Part shown: one piece after another, positions 34,501-47,106 of the stretch
How positions within the stretch are numbered: position 1 is the first letter of the stretch
How the letters are laid out: each line of letters opens with the position of its first letter
The notes under the pieces: generated by a model
Database searches by the model: none
Told to the model about the DNA's origin: nothing
The model's input: the letters and a program-made list of their open reading frames with translations, nothing else
Position numbers and translations under genes: made by a program
Assembly (NCBI RefSeq): GCF_023053635.1
Contig: NC_086180.1
Coordinates: 35,392,947-35,456,946 of the forward strand
Direction of reading: 5' to 3'
Length of the DNA stretch: 64,000 nt
Source: Elgaria multicarinata webbii
Lineage: Eukaryota; Chordata; Lepidosauria; Squamata; Anguidae

Positions 34501-36510
34501 TCTTCTGAGGTGATGGTCATCACCAAAGCCAGAAGGTACAGCAGCTGCGATGCTTCTCCTTTTTTCACCACCACCCCCATTTGTGATTCGCCGTTCTTCA
34601 CATTTGGCTGCCCACTCTGTTAGCCTGTTGTCCATTTCCTCTCTTTCTTTCCTTTCCTCCCCTCAAACTTCACATGCTAAAGCCTTGCTCTCTAATGAAC
34701 TCCCACATCCCTGCGTGACTAGGCATTGTGCATGCAGGGCACTGCTGCTTTGATCAGTTCAATTTAAAGGTCACGAAAGCAAGGAGGCACTGGGCAGGCT
34801 GTCCTGAAAGTGAGCTGAGGTCTGCTGTTAGTCCTCAGCCCACTGTTTAAGAAATGCTGTATAATATTAACATTTTCCCAGTTATGTATGCATAATTCAC
34901 TGTGTTCATATTTATTTGACATAATTTAAGCCCTGGATAACATTGCCATGTCTATGATTTTGCATTTACCCTGTTTTGTCATTTTAAAGTTCAGTTTAAA
35001 TGCTCTGGTGAATGCAAGTTCAATGATGTTGCACTGCATCACAGGATTGCTAGCATTAAAGTTACATATGCTCTGAGCTATTAGTTCACATTGTCATGCT
35101 TTTTTTATTTGGCAGTGGTACAAAAAGAAATATTATGGGATTTGGTGAGATTATAGGATGTGGTTTAGCATAACAGGATACAGAGTGCTTCCAGACAAAG
35201 CTTTTACAGCACCATCACTCTGCCTCATTTATGGACATTTACAGGGGGACGAGACAACACCATCTTCTACTAATGACCCTCCTATGTTTTATCGCTTTTT
35301 CAGTCTTTTTTAATGAAGAAAATCCCTTAAGGAAAAAAAGATGGAACAACTGCACAATGCTTTCCGATTCTGGAAAGACCTGAAGATCCTATGAGCCAGG
35401 TTAGATAATACCTGAAAACACCAATCTACTCCATCGTGGGAAGTTGGCATGCTGTACCAGTCTTCACCATCACTGTCCATTCATGTGGGGACAGCCCATC
35501 CAAATATGGACTACATGCATACAATCTTACATGTTTAGACTGCATTTGGATGGGTTATTCTGCTGTAGATGGTGAGCTGACTCCATACAATGGGACAGAT
35601 CAGTCCTTTCAAGTATTGCCTGAATTGACGACATGAGAACGTGCTTGGCTCAGTATGGAAGTGTCAAAATATGATAATATAATTATCAGAAGAATACATC
35701 ATATTTTATACATAGCACCACTAAAAGCTTCCTGATTAGGGCTGAACATGTGTCATATTTTGCCAAAAGCTGACAGAGTTTGGTATAGACTCCAAAAAAT
35801 TTTTTGGGGAGCATTGGATCTTACTATATAGGAACCAGATGAAGATGGGATCTAGGTTTAAAAGACACTATCAAAACTCATTTCAAGTGAGCACTAGTGA
35901 TAGTTTGCAGTGATTCTTACTTTTTGAAGGAAAGCCATTGTGGTTTTATCCCAAAATTCAAAATACCTCAGAACTTTGGATACAAACTAGAAGGAAAAGC
36001 TATCTTTATGAAGTAAAGAAGTCCCATTGTGCTCAATAAAGTTTGCTTCCTGTTATGTTTAGGCTGAACTTGTAGACACACTTACCTGGGAACAAATCTC
36101 ATCAAAGTTAATGAGTAAGCATGCACGGAAGAGCTCTGTTAGCCTCCGCGATCCTAGCACGCTTACCTGGGGATAAGTTCAATGGACTCTGTGGGACTCG
36201 TTTCCGAGTTAACATGAATAGTATCAAGCTGCAAATTGACGTGTTTTAATAGTTTGTTAATTAGTTTTGGGGGTTTTTTTAACTTAAGAAACAAGAATCT
36301 AATGCGGGGCGGGGCAGACTATGCTGCAACCCATAGACCTAATCCTTAGACTAACCATCAGATCCTGATGTATAGGGAGTTTTTTTCCTCTTCTTCTCTG
36401 GGCAGAAGTGAGAACTACTTATTTACGTCAATGGGAAAAGCCAGGTTTTACACCGTAGGTGTGATTGGGCAACTATTTGTCCTTCTTAAAACAAAGCCCC
36501 CCCCCTCTCT
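31526..36510. other. Intergenic, no gene seen
   Basis: About 5 kb without a recognisable exon. A GC-richer segment at 32430-32800 contains a 114-codon minus frame of biased composition and no domain. A possible old DNA-transposon remnant spans 33977-34856 (CCTCAACCTTTCTTAA at the left, TTTAAGAAATGCTG at the right), not firm enough to call. CAATCCTAT-type pieces lie at 36075-36215. Confidence 0.4.
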
Positions 36511-36609
36511 GACTGAGTTCGGGCTACACGCTTATCAACGCTTGTTTCCCATTCTGTACCTATTCCCGCTTCCCCTCCCCGTTGATAAGCGTGCCGTCCG
36601 AACTCAGCC
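36511..36609. repeat. Foldback MITE (GGCTGAGTTCGG family)
   Basis: GACTGAGTTCGGGCTACACG at the left pairs with CGTGCCGTCCGAACTCAGCC at the right, and CTTATCAACG with CGTTGATAAG inside. Same family as 38576-38668. Confidence 0.7.
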
Positions 36610-36764
36610 TGTTTTAGTTTAAAAAACGCAGCGCATCTACTTACGATAACCGGAAGTATGCAACGAAATTCGGAGTGGGTGGTCTGAGAAGGCAATTTAA
36701 GTAGATTGGGTTCTGCTGTAACCCAATCCTGTGAAGGATTTTGTCTAGAAATAAACCATTGTAA

Positions 36765-36865
36765 GGGCGCAATCCTATACATGTTTAGACAGGGAAAAGT
36801 CCTACAACTCCCATTGTTTTGTGAACTGCCGGAAAAGCTTCGGCTATTGGGCGCTATAGAAATGC

Positions 36866-36943
<78 letters not shown>

Positions 36944-36987
36944 GAGGAGAGACTTTTTCTAGTCTAAACATGCATAGGATTGCGCCC
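36765..36987. mobile_element. PIF/Harbinger-like MITE carrying a nested L2 tail
   Basis: Outer ends GGGCGCAATCCTATACATGT and ACATGCATAGGATTGCGCCC are inverted, and TAA flanks both sides (36762-36764, 36988-36990). Inside, from about 36818, lies an L2 tail (GTGAACTGCCGGAAAAGCTT, CGGCTATTGGGCGCTATAG) followed by an (AAT)n run at about 36865-36940. The MITE is therefore older than the L2 piece. A half copy of the same MITE is at about 37029-37058. Confidence 0.85.
36865..36940 (+). repeat. (AAT)n microsatellite
   Basis: About 25 uninterrupted trinucleotide units ending an L2 tail. It creates a poly-Tyr-like frame on the minus strand that is not coding. Confidence 0.95.
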
Positions 36988-37389
36988 TAAACCTCATTTC
37001 TGAGGCGTGGCTAAGGACGAATTTTTCTTTGTTTAAACATGGGTAGGATTGAACCCTAAAACGCCCTTTCTCTCAGCCACAGCCCCCCTTCCCTAATCAA
37101 TGAATAAGAAAGAGGGAGTCCTACTACTTTTTTTTTTTTTAGTGAACACGCTGCTGCTCTATCACAGGTAGGGTAAAAATCCCGTATTTTTCAGGGTTTT
37201 TTTTATGGGCAAACACTCACTTCTCTTCGTTCCCTCCCCGCACCCCAAACGTTCAAAGCGAAGCAGGAAGTTTCCTGTCCAGGCAATGAGATACGTTCTT
37301 CTATTTTCCTATGTCTATGCTGCTCGAAACCTTATCTCTTTGGGGAGAACAAAAACCATAGAGATACAAATAGAACGAAACAAACGTGG

Positions 37390-37517
37390 AATAAGGGCTA
37401 CGCGGCGCATGCGCCTGAGGCCCGACGCGTTTCCTTCCGTTTAGCGGCGGGGCGGGGGTTGGCTTCCTGGGTACGCATGCGCAGTAGTGCCGTACCGGAT
37501 CCAGGTGGAGAGGGAAC
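37390..37517 (+). promoter_or_regulatory. RPL7L1: RPL7L1 promoter / CpG-rich start region
   Basis: CpG-dense DNA directly upstream of the start codon. It holds two NRF-1-like palindromes (GCGCATGCGC at 37405-37414 and ACGCATGCGCA at 37473-37483) and a GC box (GGGGCGGGGG near 37449). There is no TATA box. This fits a TATA-less housekeeping promoter; the transcription start is not determined. Confidence 0.6.
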
Positions 37518-40500
37518 ATGGCGGAGCCTGAGTGAGTTTGGTGGGAAATAAGTATATCGGGGGTGAATCTGCGTCCATCCTCGGGCAGGAAGGGGTTTTG
37601 ATATGTTTTGGGTAAAGACTCGCGGCCAGAGACTTGTGACAAGGATGGATGTGTCAGAATGTATACTAAAGAAGATTGCTGTAGCATATGGGGAGCTGCT
37701 GCTTCGAGGAGGCTGTGCGTATGTTTATCAGAGCGTTTGGGCCTTGCGTGGTCGAAAACCGGGGAGGCCTTGCAAAATTGAATGAAGGGGGATTCAGAGA
37801 GAGAGACAGGGGGTCAGATATCTGGAATTGGTCTCCGAGTTTAGAAAACCGGGGGTGGGAGAAGAAAAGAAATCCTCATTCCACCATTGCAAAAATAAAC
37901 TCTTTTTTTAAAAAAAGAAAACTTCAGGATTATCCTGTTGTGCAAATCATAGAAAGGCAAATGACAAACCTGATTTCTATTTTAATATGTCCTTGGATGT
38001 TATCTGTTGCCTCACCTGTACTCACTGTGTGTTTAGACCACCAAAGAAGATACCCTTGGTGCCGGAAAACTTACTGAAGAAAAGAAAGGCATATCAGGCC
38101 ATCAAAGCCACCCAGGCCAAGCAGGCGTTGCTGGACAAGAGAAAGGTATGGGGGCAGGGGTGGGGGACATAAGGCGGGGTAGGACATTCCTCAGGATTAT
38201 GAAATGTGAAGGCACTCTAGTCAGCTCAGGTAAGAGACTCTTTGAGTATGCCACTCAAGGACATTTACTGGATTAAACTACTTGCTTAAAAGCAAATACG
38301 TGTGAGAAATAAACACTTGGATGCTAGAGAATAAAAACAAGAGTTAGACTTTTTTAAAAAAGTAGTTCTTAGAAATTAAGTCATGAGGCTTAATGCTTAA
38401 CATATTCTCATGCTCTGTTTCTTACTTGGACTTATGGAAAATGTTGTTATGGCTGGTAGGTTCCCTGGCCCTGTGTGATTACTCTGAAGCTAAATACTCC
38501 TCCTACTCTTGTCTTTCACTTGGAACACCTTTTTCGTTTTTATTCATCCATTTTTTTTCCTTTGAGCCCCTCTTTGGCTGAGTTCGGATGACACACTAAT
38601 CAACTGGGGGTGTAATAGGAACAGAATAGGAAACAACTGTTGATTAGCGTGTCATCCTAACTCAGCCTTTATGCCCCTTTGTCTGAATGTTTTTTATTTG
38701 GCATATGGCTACCCTATAGAGAGATCAGACATTGATACTATATTTTCCAGTGTTGTTTGTTTTGGGCAGCACAAAGGAACTCTTGATACTTTGTTGCACT
38801 TCCTGAGTATTCAGTTTCCAAAGTCTTGTGGCAGTTTAAAGACTAACAATATCATTATGACATAAGTTTTTGTGGACTGCAATCCACTTCATCAGCTGCA
38901 GGAAGTGTTATCTTGAGTTGAATGTACTCAACTCAAAGGGGAGCATTTGTAGAAAATGATCTCAGGAAATTGAAATGCAATAAGTGCAGACAGTGATCGT
39001 GATTTTATTTTTTATAATTATCATTGTATTTTCTGCATTTCAGTTCCTTTTGACTTTACTGTTTACAGTCCCCTACACACATAGTGTATGTATTTTGAAC
39101 TTGGCATAGCACTTTATACATCTGATGAAGTGTGTCCATGAAAGTTTATGCCATAATAAATTAAGTCTTTAAAGTGCTACAACAAGACTCTTTGTTGGTT
39201 TTGCTGCAACAGACTGACATGGCTACTCCTTTGAATTTTGAGAATGTATCACTGACCACATCTGACTGAAGGAAGATATGATGAAAAGCATTTTAAATTT
39301 TGAATTTGTTTCTTGAATTAAATTGTTTATATGTCTTCATCAAAAAAGAGAACAGTTCCATCTCATCCCAATTCTTTCCCACTCTTAACTCTCCTGCCCT
39401 GTTCTTAGCCAATCTCTGATCCGTCTTCCCACCCACCAATCAAATGTAGACTGTATGCTTCTTACTATTTTTGAGTTTTGTACAGCAACTATCGATAGTG
39501 TACAAATGCTTTTTACTTAAGCAGCATGATAAATCATTACACACAAAACTGGGTACAATATAGTGATGCAATGACTAAAATAGAGTTATGTTTTTTTAAC
39601 TTCCTTATCTTAGCACCAGAAAGGAAAACAGATTAAATTCAAACGTCTGGAGACATTTTTGCGTGACTCTCATCGGAAGCACAGAGATGATGTACGTCTA
39701 CGACGTATGGAACAGAAACCTGGACTGCTGCTAATGCCTGAGGGACACAAGCTGGCATTTGCTGTACGGATTGCAGAGTAAGAAGCTATTCATTGTTTTG
39801 TCTCCCCGCAATCTACTGGTTATCCCTACTTTTGTTCATATCTGCATTGATGTATGTTGATTTCATGGAAAATAAAAATTGAAATAACCAAGCACATGTT
39901 CAGTAATAGGGGCGTTTTGTGGTAGCACTAAATACTATTGAACTGCGCACTGAATAAAAATTGAATTCTGCCCTTTTAAGAATTTATATTTTATGATATA
40001 CCACTGTAAAATATACCGTATGTTCTTTTGAGTTCCTTATTCTACTAAAGTCCTGTCAGTCACATCATTATTCATCTGACGTAAAGGTGAAAGGTAATAA
40101 ATAGGAAGACCAAACCTGAAGTGAGCCACTTGACTGAACTTAGTATATAGCATTGTGATACGACTTCCAAAAAGATGCAAAGACTGGATTGTTGTCTGAG
40201 AGTGTTCTCTCTAAGGTGAGAATTTTGCTACTAATAAAATTTTTTTTTTTTTTTGATTTAGAATTAAAGGGGTGAGTCTGCAGGTGCGACATGTCATACA
40301 GAGGCTACAGTTGAGAAAGATTTACAGTGGGACGTTTGTTAAACTGTCACCAGAATCGCTAAAAATGCTGCGAACTGTGGAGCCTTATGTGGCATGGGGG
40401 TCAGTATGCTTTTGGGTTTTATTGTATATTGGAAAGGTAATAAAAGTAATGTACCTAAAAAGCATCGTAACGTCGAGAGAGTTAACTAGATTTCTTTTAA

Positions 40501-41041
40501 TTTTTTTGCATCTTCGCATTGGGATGCCAAGGAAAATAACAGACAGAGTACAATTCTATTTTATCTTGTGTGTGTTTTTAGATCAGTTCATATCACTGCC
40601 CAGTGATATGATAATGAAGGGCAATCTGTTAATATTTTAAATAACTAACATCTCCATCATTGCTGCCTTTGTAAGTGTTATAGCCATCCAGAGGTTGTTT
40701 GACTTAAAATCTAGACAAAATTTTGGACCTGGCTTAGCAAGGTACGGATTCAACAGCAGTGTCTGAGAGTGACAATTATAAACTGGAACACGACACGTTG
40801 AAATATTGTGAATAGTCTGAACTATGCTGCTGTCTGTTGAATTAATAGTCCAATATATACTTTGTAAATAACTCGCATTAGATTCATCTGAGCAGCTTGG
40901 ATGAGTCTGGTTCACTTGCCAACTGCCCAGATTCTAGTCTTCCACTCAAGGTGTTTGTGCCTGCTGTTGTAATCTATGAAATTTAAGTCTGTGCTGGGAA
41001 AGCTAATCAAAGATGGAGCAAGAGAGGCTTATATTATTATT

Positions 41042-41077
<36 letters not shown>

Positions 41078-42845
41078 TATAGCACCATCAATGTACATGG
41101 TGCTGTACAGAGTAAAACAGTAAATAGCAAGACCCTGTCGCATAGGCTTACATTCTAATAAAACCATAATAAAACAATAAGGAGGGGAAGAGAAAGCAAA
41201 CAGGCACAGGGTAGGGTAAACAGGCACTGGGTAGGGTAAAACTAACAGTATAAAGTCAGAACAAAATCAAGTTTTAAAAGCTTTAGGAAAAAGAAAAGTT
41301 TTTAGCTGAGCTTTAAAAGCTGCGGTTGAACTTGTAGTTCTCCAATGTTCTGGAAGAGCTTTCCAGGCATAAGGGGCAGCAGAAGAAAATGGATGAAGCC
41401 GAGCAAGGGAAGTAGAGACCCTTGGGCAGGCGAGAAACATGGCATCAGAGGAGCGAAGAGCATTATAGGTTTAAGTGGAGGCTACCTTCTTTGAGCCCAA
41501 ATTAGTTTTGAAAATCAGTTTACATGTGGGTAAGGATTGCGGAATTTCTAAACCAGTGTAAGTATATACTTAATCACCTGTTGAAATATGAGAGTACAGT
41601 TCTAAAGTTTATAAACATTGTACTAATTAGATATGAAGTATAAAATGTGCCCAATATGCACCTCAGGACATTGGCTGTTATAAAGGGAAACATATTCAAT
41701 TAGTTGCTTTTTATTTTCTTCAGGTTGAGGGAATTTCTATAATCATCATCATCATCATCATCTGCCCATTAACTTTTGTTAACTGACGCCTTTCACTAAC
41801 CATTGTGTATATGAATTACTTGTGATATTGCATCATAATAGAGTGTTTTTTGTCTGCTGACATCTATGTAGCTTGTATGAAATTGGGCTGACATTTGGCC
41901 TCAGTGTACATCTGGGATCTGCAATCAGTTTCTTAGAAGATCCTGATGCATCATACTAGCCTTTTGAAACAATCTAGCCATGAATCTGGCATAATCTTTA
42001 ATTTTCCAAATGAAATATAAAATAGGGTGACAAGTTAATTAATGAAAGTTGAGTTGTAAGAAAACATGCAACAATACCTTCTGTCTTGAACCAGCAGTTT
42101 GTACAAATCATTATTAGTTGAACCTTGCATTCAAATGGGGAGAGGGCTGTGCTTGGGATGGGAGAATCAGAACTCAGAAACCTTTTGCAGGTAAGAGAGT
42201 TACAGACTGTGCTGTAAAATGATTCCAGTGTTGTGACCCATCTCTTGGAGATAAATATTCTGTAGTTGGCAGTTTGCCATTAGTTTCAGAAGTGAATTGC
42301 AATTTTTGTAGGTTATTTCTGTCTTAAATTTCTTCAGCGATAACGCTACCGATTTTGTATTTACACAGATATCCCAATCTGAAATCTATCCGAGAGTTGA
42401 TCCTGAAACGAGGCCATGCAAAGATCAACAACAAAAAACTTGCTTTGACAGACAATGTTCTGATAGAGGAGCATCTGGGTAAGAGATTAAATGGAATTGG
42501 GAATTGAGTGCTAGAGGATATTGTAACTTTGGGGCAGCCTGTGCATCATCGTCGCCTAGCAAAACTAATGAAATGTGATTGAACAACAATTGAACGCTAC
42601 TATGTTTCTAAAATCCTTTTCTCTTTCTCTCTTTAGGAAACTATGGTATTATTTGTCTGGAAGACCTTATTCATGAAATTTACTCAGCTGGGAAGCACTT
42701 CCATGAAATCAATAACTTTTTGTGGCCGTTCCACCTGTCTGTGGCTCGACATGCTGCCCGTAATAAAATGGGGTTCCACAAAGAGATAGGTGATACTGGA
42801 TTTCGAGGCAATGGGATCAACCAGCTGATACGTCATTTGAACTAG
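37518..42845 (+). CDS. RPL7L1: RPL7L1, RPL7-like pre-60S ribosome assembly factor, six coding exons
   Basis: Coding exons: 37518-37531, 38037-38145, 39614-39777, 40262-40399, 42369-42478, 42637-42845. All introns are GT-AG and the joined frame is 744 nt, 247 codons plus stop, the length of vertebrate RPL7L1. The protein opens [20 protein letters not shown] and continues with a basic L30 N-terminal-like segment (about residues 10-85), then the L30/L7 fold: [75 protein letters not shown] and the end [27 protein letters not shown] and HLSVARHA separate it from RPL7 itself. By homology it acts in the nucleolus in large-subunit assembly (related to yeast Rlp7). Exon 1 encodes fewer than five residues, so the start rests on the ATG in CpG-rich DNA with a good GTGAGT donor. 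Intact introns exclude a processed pseudogene. It converges on MAD2L1. Confidence 0.95.
38576..38668. repeat. Foldback MITE in RPL7L1 intron 2
   Basis: GGCTGAGTTCGGATGACACA at the left pairs with TGTCATCCTAACTCAGCC at the right; TAATCAAC and GTTGATTA pair inside. TTT lies on both sides, compatible with a 3-bp duplication. Same family as 36511-36609. Confidence 0.75.
38820..39240. repeat. Foldback repeat in RPL7L1 intron 2
   Basis: AGTCTTGTGGCAGTTTAAAG at 38823 and its worn inverse CTTTAAAGTGCTACAACAAG near 39169 flank arms around ATTATGACATAAG and TTATGCCATAATAA. The right flank CAACAGACTGACATGGCTAC is a word common in reptile interspersed repeats. Family not assigned. Confidence 0.5.
41030..41463 (-). 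mobile_element. L2-clade LINE 3' end, subfamily C, in RPL7L1 intron 4
   Basis: From the (ATT)/(ATTT) run at 41033-41078 through ATAGCACCATCAATGTACAT and GGTGCTGTACAGAGTAAAAC to GGGGCAGCAGAAGAAAATGG it is collinear with 53147-53685, which still shows ORF2 C-terminal residues. It is 5'-truncated near 41463. Confidence 0.75.
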
Positions 42846-44950
42846 AACATGGTGGGTACTGTGGTCCAGCTTTTGTGGATTTTGAACATTATTTGCCTTT
42901 ATATATTAAAATAGGTCCTGCATCAGTTTTGCTGATGGATCCCTTTTGAAGGATTGACATCATTAAGAAACATGGAGCACTCTCGGGGAATGTTGATTCT
43001 GCTACAGGGCTGTGGAATTATAGGATTATGAGGAAGCAAAATCAAGTAGTTAGGTGTCAGGGTATAAACATGAGGATAGGAGCTATAGCTCTTTAGTATG
43101 GAGAAGGACCCAGGGCTAATCCCCCAAAGGATAAGAAAGTGGGGTAGGAAATACCTCTTTCTGAAATTCTGGAGTGTGCTGCTGCCAACCAATGAAGACA
43201 TGGCTGGATGGACCAATGCTCAGAGACAATATAAGTCATATTCATATAACTTTATATTCAAGTTTGGCAGCTTTGGGTAGATAAGCCATATGCAAAATGC
43301 AGAGTAGGGATCAAAATGTCTTTTGCAGTGGAACATACTTTGTATAAATTCAAATTACTTGTGAGCATGATTCAGAGGGAGATGTGGTGAACCTGTCCTT
43401 TTTACTTTGGAAGTTAGGTACTTTTCTGATCTCAAACTTGCTCATCAATTTAGGTCTTTTCCAGAGAGTTGTGCCCCAATGGTATGCAATGTGTAATTCC
43501 CATTAATTTAAATCACTTATGCGCAACACACACACTGAATGTGGCCCTTGGCCACTCTGGGCTCCTGGAGATCCCTGCTGGATTTCCCCAGCTGATCAGC
43601 CATCAGCGGTGGGGTGGGGAACGGATCATGGCTAATAGCAGCAGGGAATCTGATCTGCTTGGTGTGGTGAGGTTAAAGCCTCTTCTCCCACTGATCCTGA
43701 GCCATAACTGCTGTTTCCCAGATACTATTAGCAGTGAGATAATGGTGTTTTAGTTCCGTATTGCTTGGGAAGAAGGGGCACTTTAAACATTCGCCAGCAA
43801 TCCTGTCCCCTTATCTCAACATACCTGTGTGCTTAGGTATGTATGTACTAGTTATGTATTCAGTAGTTATGTATTTCTGTGTGCAGCCCTAAACCCACTC
43901 CCTGGCACTACAGGTGGGTGTCTGGGCCAAAAAGGTTACCAATTTAGTAACCAATAGTTACCAATTTAGTTTAATCAGTGAATTAAGAATTACAGTGTTG
44001 TTCAGAAGAAATCTCCAGGGTTCCCTCTGAATGACAATTGGTTACTATGCAGTCATGAACTTAAAATCTCACCTGCAGCTTCCTTCCATAATGGTTTCCA
44101 ACTCAAGTCATAAAACAAGATCACTTGTTCTTGATATATATATATTTGTCATCAATCTTTTCAGAGTTAATTCTAGCAACTCCTCTAATATTCATTGTAT
44201 TCCCTTTTTTCCAGAAAGGTCTTTACAGTCTGGCGATGTTCTGGAAGGTATTTATTTGTACTCTATGATGTACGTCTGTTCTTTGGAAACACCCAAGACT
44301 GCAGCATGACATCATATCTGTTCTCTCTCTCACATGCTTTGAGATGACAACAGTTGATGAAACGACTGGATGTCACATGCATTGGAAGACACCCAATATG
44401 CTACAATCAAATTATGATTTATGGATTGAGTGGAATGTTAAGACCTAAGAAAAGAACTCTTAAAATTTCAGTTGTGAGGCCTTTCTGCTTCTTTCCTCTC
44501 AAATTAGTATATACTTGCAAAGACATTGAAACCTTAATGCTGTTTTTTGTGTTGAGTTGCGTTATATACACCTTGTTTACTAAAGTGGAAAAACCTGGCA
44601 TGATGGTTTCTTGGTATACATGCTTAGAGTAAAGATGCATACTGTTAACATGTTATCAGGAGAAAGGAACCTAATATAACCTAAACGGGGTGGAGTGGTT
44701 GGGTCAGTGTGGCTTCAATGCAACAGATCTCCCTCCCCAAGTTAATGTTTGGCCCACTGATGCTTTAACGTCTATCAAACTCCTTGACGGCTAGCCCACT
44801 TCTCTGAAATAGCTCTTTTGAAGGAGGACCTTTCAGCCACTTTGGCTTCCTTCCAAGAGGAAAAAAAAAGGTGGGAATAATAAATAAAATATGACTTATG
44901 TAGTTTTGTAAGTAGAGATTCTGGAATAAAAAGATCTACTCGTTTTTCTT
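42846..44950 (+). other. RPL7L1: RPL7L1 3' UTR and candidate polyadenylation signals
   Basis: After the TAG there is no further conserved frame. Possible AATAAA signals are the overlapping cluster near 44880-44889 (AATAAATAAAAT) and 44925-44930, with a further one near 45026. Earlier weak variants exist near 42906. Open frames of 60-97 codons in this interval have no family resemblance. Which signal is used cannot be decided from sequence alone. Confidence 0.4.
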
Positions 44951-45112
44951 ATTGTACGGCTTGTTTTTGTTTAACAAACTCAAGAAATGGATTTGAGAAG
45001 AATGTAATATAAAGTTTTGCTTGGAATAAATGTGTTGCTTTTAACACTTGTAAACTTGGTTGAAGAACTGAGGCACTCACTCCTGTTATTACAGTTATTC
45101 TTGAGAGGAAAC

Positions 45113-45320
45113 CTTTGGTGCAGTGGCTAAAGTGTTGGACAGGGAGTCGGGAGATCTGGGTTCTAGTCCCCACTCGGCCATGGAAACCCACTGGGTGACA
45201 TTGGGCCAGTCACAGGCTCTCAGCCCAACCTACCTCACAGGCTTGTGAGGATAAAATGGAGAGGAGGATTATATACGCTGCCTTGGGTTCTTTGGAGTAA
45301 ATAGGCGGGATATAAATAGT
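45113..45320 (+). mobile_element. tRNA-derived SINE with L2-like tail
   Basis: The head has an A-box-like GGTGCAGTGGCTAAAGTG and a B-box-like GGTTCTAGTCCCC. The body has AACCCACTGGGTGACATTGG, GCCCAACCTACCTCACAGG and GAGGATAAAATGGAGAGGAG; the end is AGGCGGGATATAAATAG. This is a widespread lizard and snake SINE type. A 3' half of the same family lies at 17640-17745. Confidence 0.8.
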
Positions 45321-45530
45321 ATTCCATTAGCCTCAAATTAGTGGTGGTGGTTGATAAACAATGCAACCTGATGTAGAACTAAAAGAAACCCCTACAATTT
45401 CTAAAAATCGGAATCATTCCAAGATTACTCTGCGTGTGTAATACAATGGGGAGTATCCAATGGGGCAGTTCTGCCTCAGCTGGTTCTGTTGCATTCATGG
45501 GACCCACTGCTTGTGCAATAGGGCTTTGTC

Positions 45531-45592
45531 ACTTACTTATTTTTATTTATTACATTTTTATACTGCCCAAAAGCTGAAGCTCTCTAAAAATA
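45531..45592 (-). repeat. L2 3' tail, truncated
   Basis: An antisense ATTT run, then ATACTGCCCAAAAGCTGAAG and CTCTCT; only the terminal 60 bp of an L2 copy. Confidence 0.7.
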
Positions 45593-47106
45593 GCAATACA
45601 AGCAGTAGTTTCTGGATCAGGACAGTTCACTGCAGTTCCCTTCTGCAAACTCTGTTAACCTGCCCTTGTCGGGGAGCAAGCACTTCTGCTCATGTCAGGT
45701 TATTTTCGAAGTGCCCAAGCCCTGTTGCACAAGCTCTGTCTCCTGCAAATGTAGGCACAAGAGGATACTAAATGCATTTAAGTAACAATACAGTTAAGAT
45801 TATACTTTGTTGGGTATTGAATTCATAACGACTGGTTTGCTTCCTTGAATTTTTCATTCTGATTAACCTGTTGTGAAATATCCTTGTTCTCTGCTTAATG
45901 ATTGTGTGTGTTGCATCTGATCACGTGTGTACATTTATTTTACGAAGGAGAGCTTAGTAAAATGTAGCTCACTAGTGGTAACTTTTTTTAATAACCCAGT
46001 ATATAGATTATGTTGGGTTGAGATACATTTCCTAAAGAGTTATGTCATACCTGTATGGAGATGATGCCAAGTATCTGACAGAATGGCTTCAGGCAGATCC
46101 TGGGGTAGAGATGGATGTAGTTATTTGCCAACTTGGACATTTTGTACATGGACATATTGGAGTGTGGGTGGCAGCATGAGCCTGCTCCATTGCCTTCTCA
46201 GATGTATTCAGAAATGTTTGTCCTGGCTCAACAGTGATTCCCAAGATTATACATTTTGAAAAGCTATAAAGTTCAAAATATATGCTTTTTGTTGAGTGGG
46301 TGGCATCTAGTGGAAAAATCAAGAATTGTACTAGAGCAGCTTCAGAAAAAATGGTATTTATATCCTGCTCAGTAATTTTGGGACATTAAATGAGCAAAAT
46401 GGTTAAACAGGGGTGAGGGACCTGATCCATTTCCCATCAGCGCTGACCATTGACTGCTAGCTGGGGATGATAGTTTAGAATCTTGCAAGGCTGCAGGTTC
46501 CCCTCAAAAGCATAGTACTTCTCACAAGAGTGAAGAACTGCAATGGCAAGAGATGTAAAATTGCCAGTAATGTTGGAGCTGATATTTCCTAACCCTGAAA
46601 GAGAAAATATGCACAATACTTAGCCTAACATTTTAAGAATGTATTCTGTATATACTCAGCACAAAGTTGTACTATTGACTATTTACTAATTTTAAAGTAT
46701 AAATACCTTTGGTCTGTGAATGAAAGGGCTCAGCACACAGAAAGTTCCTCTACCCAATTTTCAAGTGTTCCTGACCCACAGCTTGGGGGACTAGAGGGAC
46801 TGCAGTGGGGAGAAACCCACTTCTGCCAGCCCAATTCTATGTGCTCAAGCCCTTGATTTTAATAACACTTGTAGAGCTAGCCAGTGTAAGGGAGCTGCAA
46901 GGCACTACATTTGAAGTTCTTACCTAATCCTTAGTCTTTGCCAGTTATAAAAGTAATGTTGAAAATTGTAACTTCAATGTTCTTACAAGTAAACGACAGT
47001 TTCCAATAAGCATAGTAAGTTCGTATTGTTCTGATTATCAACGGTTAATACTCAAGGGTAGAATGGTGGGGCAAAATCAGGTTCCTTTGGATACAAGCCT
47101 GAATGT
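45593..47106. other. Spacer between the two convergent genes
   Basis: About 1.5 kb without a recognisable exon or repeat. It separates the downstream regions of RPL7L1 and MAD2L1. Confidence 0.4.

Noticed and set aside
33977-34856. Possible DNA transposon remnant
   Set aside because: Only a loose inverted pairing of CCTCAACCTTTCTTAA and TTTAAGAAATGCTG; no duplication and no second copy seen.
36486-36971. 161-codon minus-strand frame with a long tyrosine run
   Set aside because: The run is the (AAT)n microsatellite read in antisense; the rest covers two MITEs.
37301-37687. 128-codon minus-strand frame over the RPL7L1 promoter
   Set aside because: It overlaps CpG-rich promoter and exon 1 DNA antisense, where long chance frames are expected.
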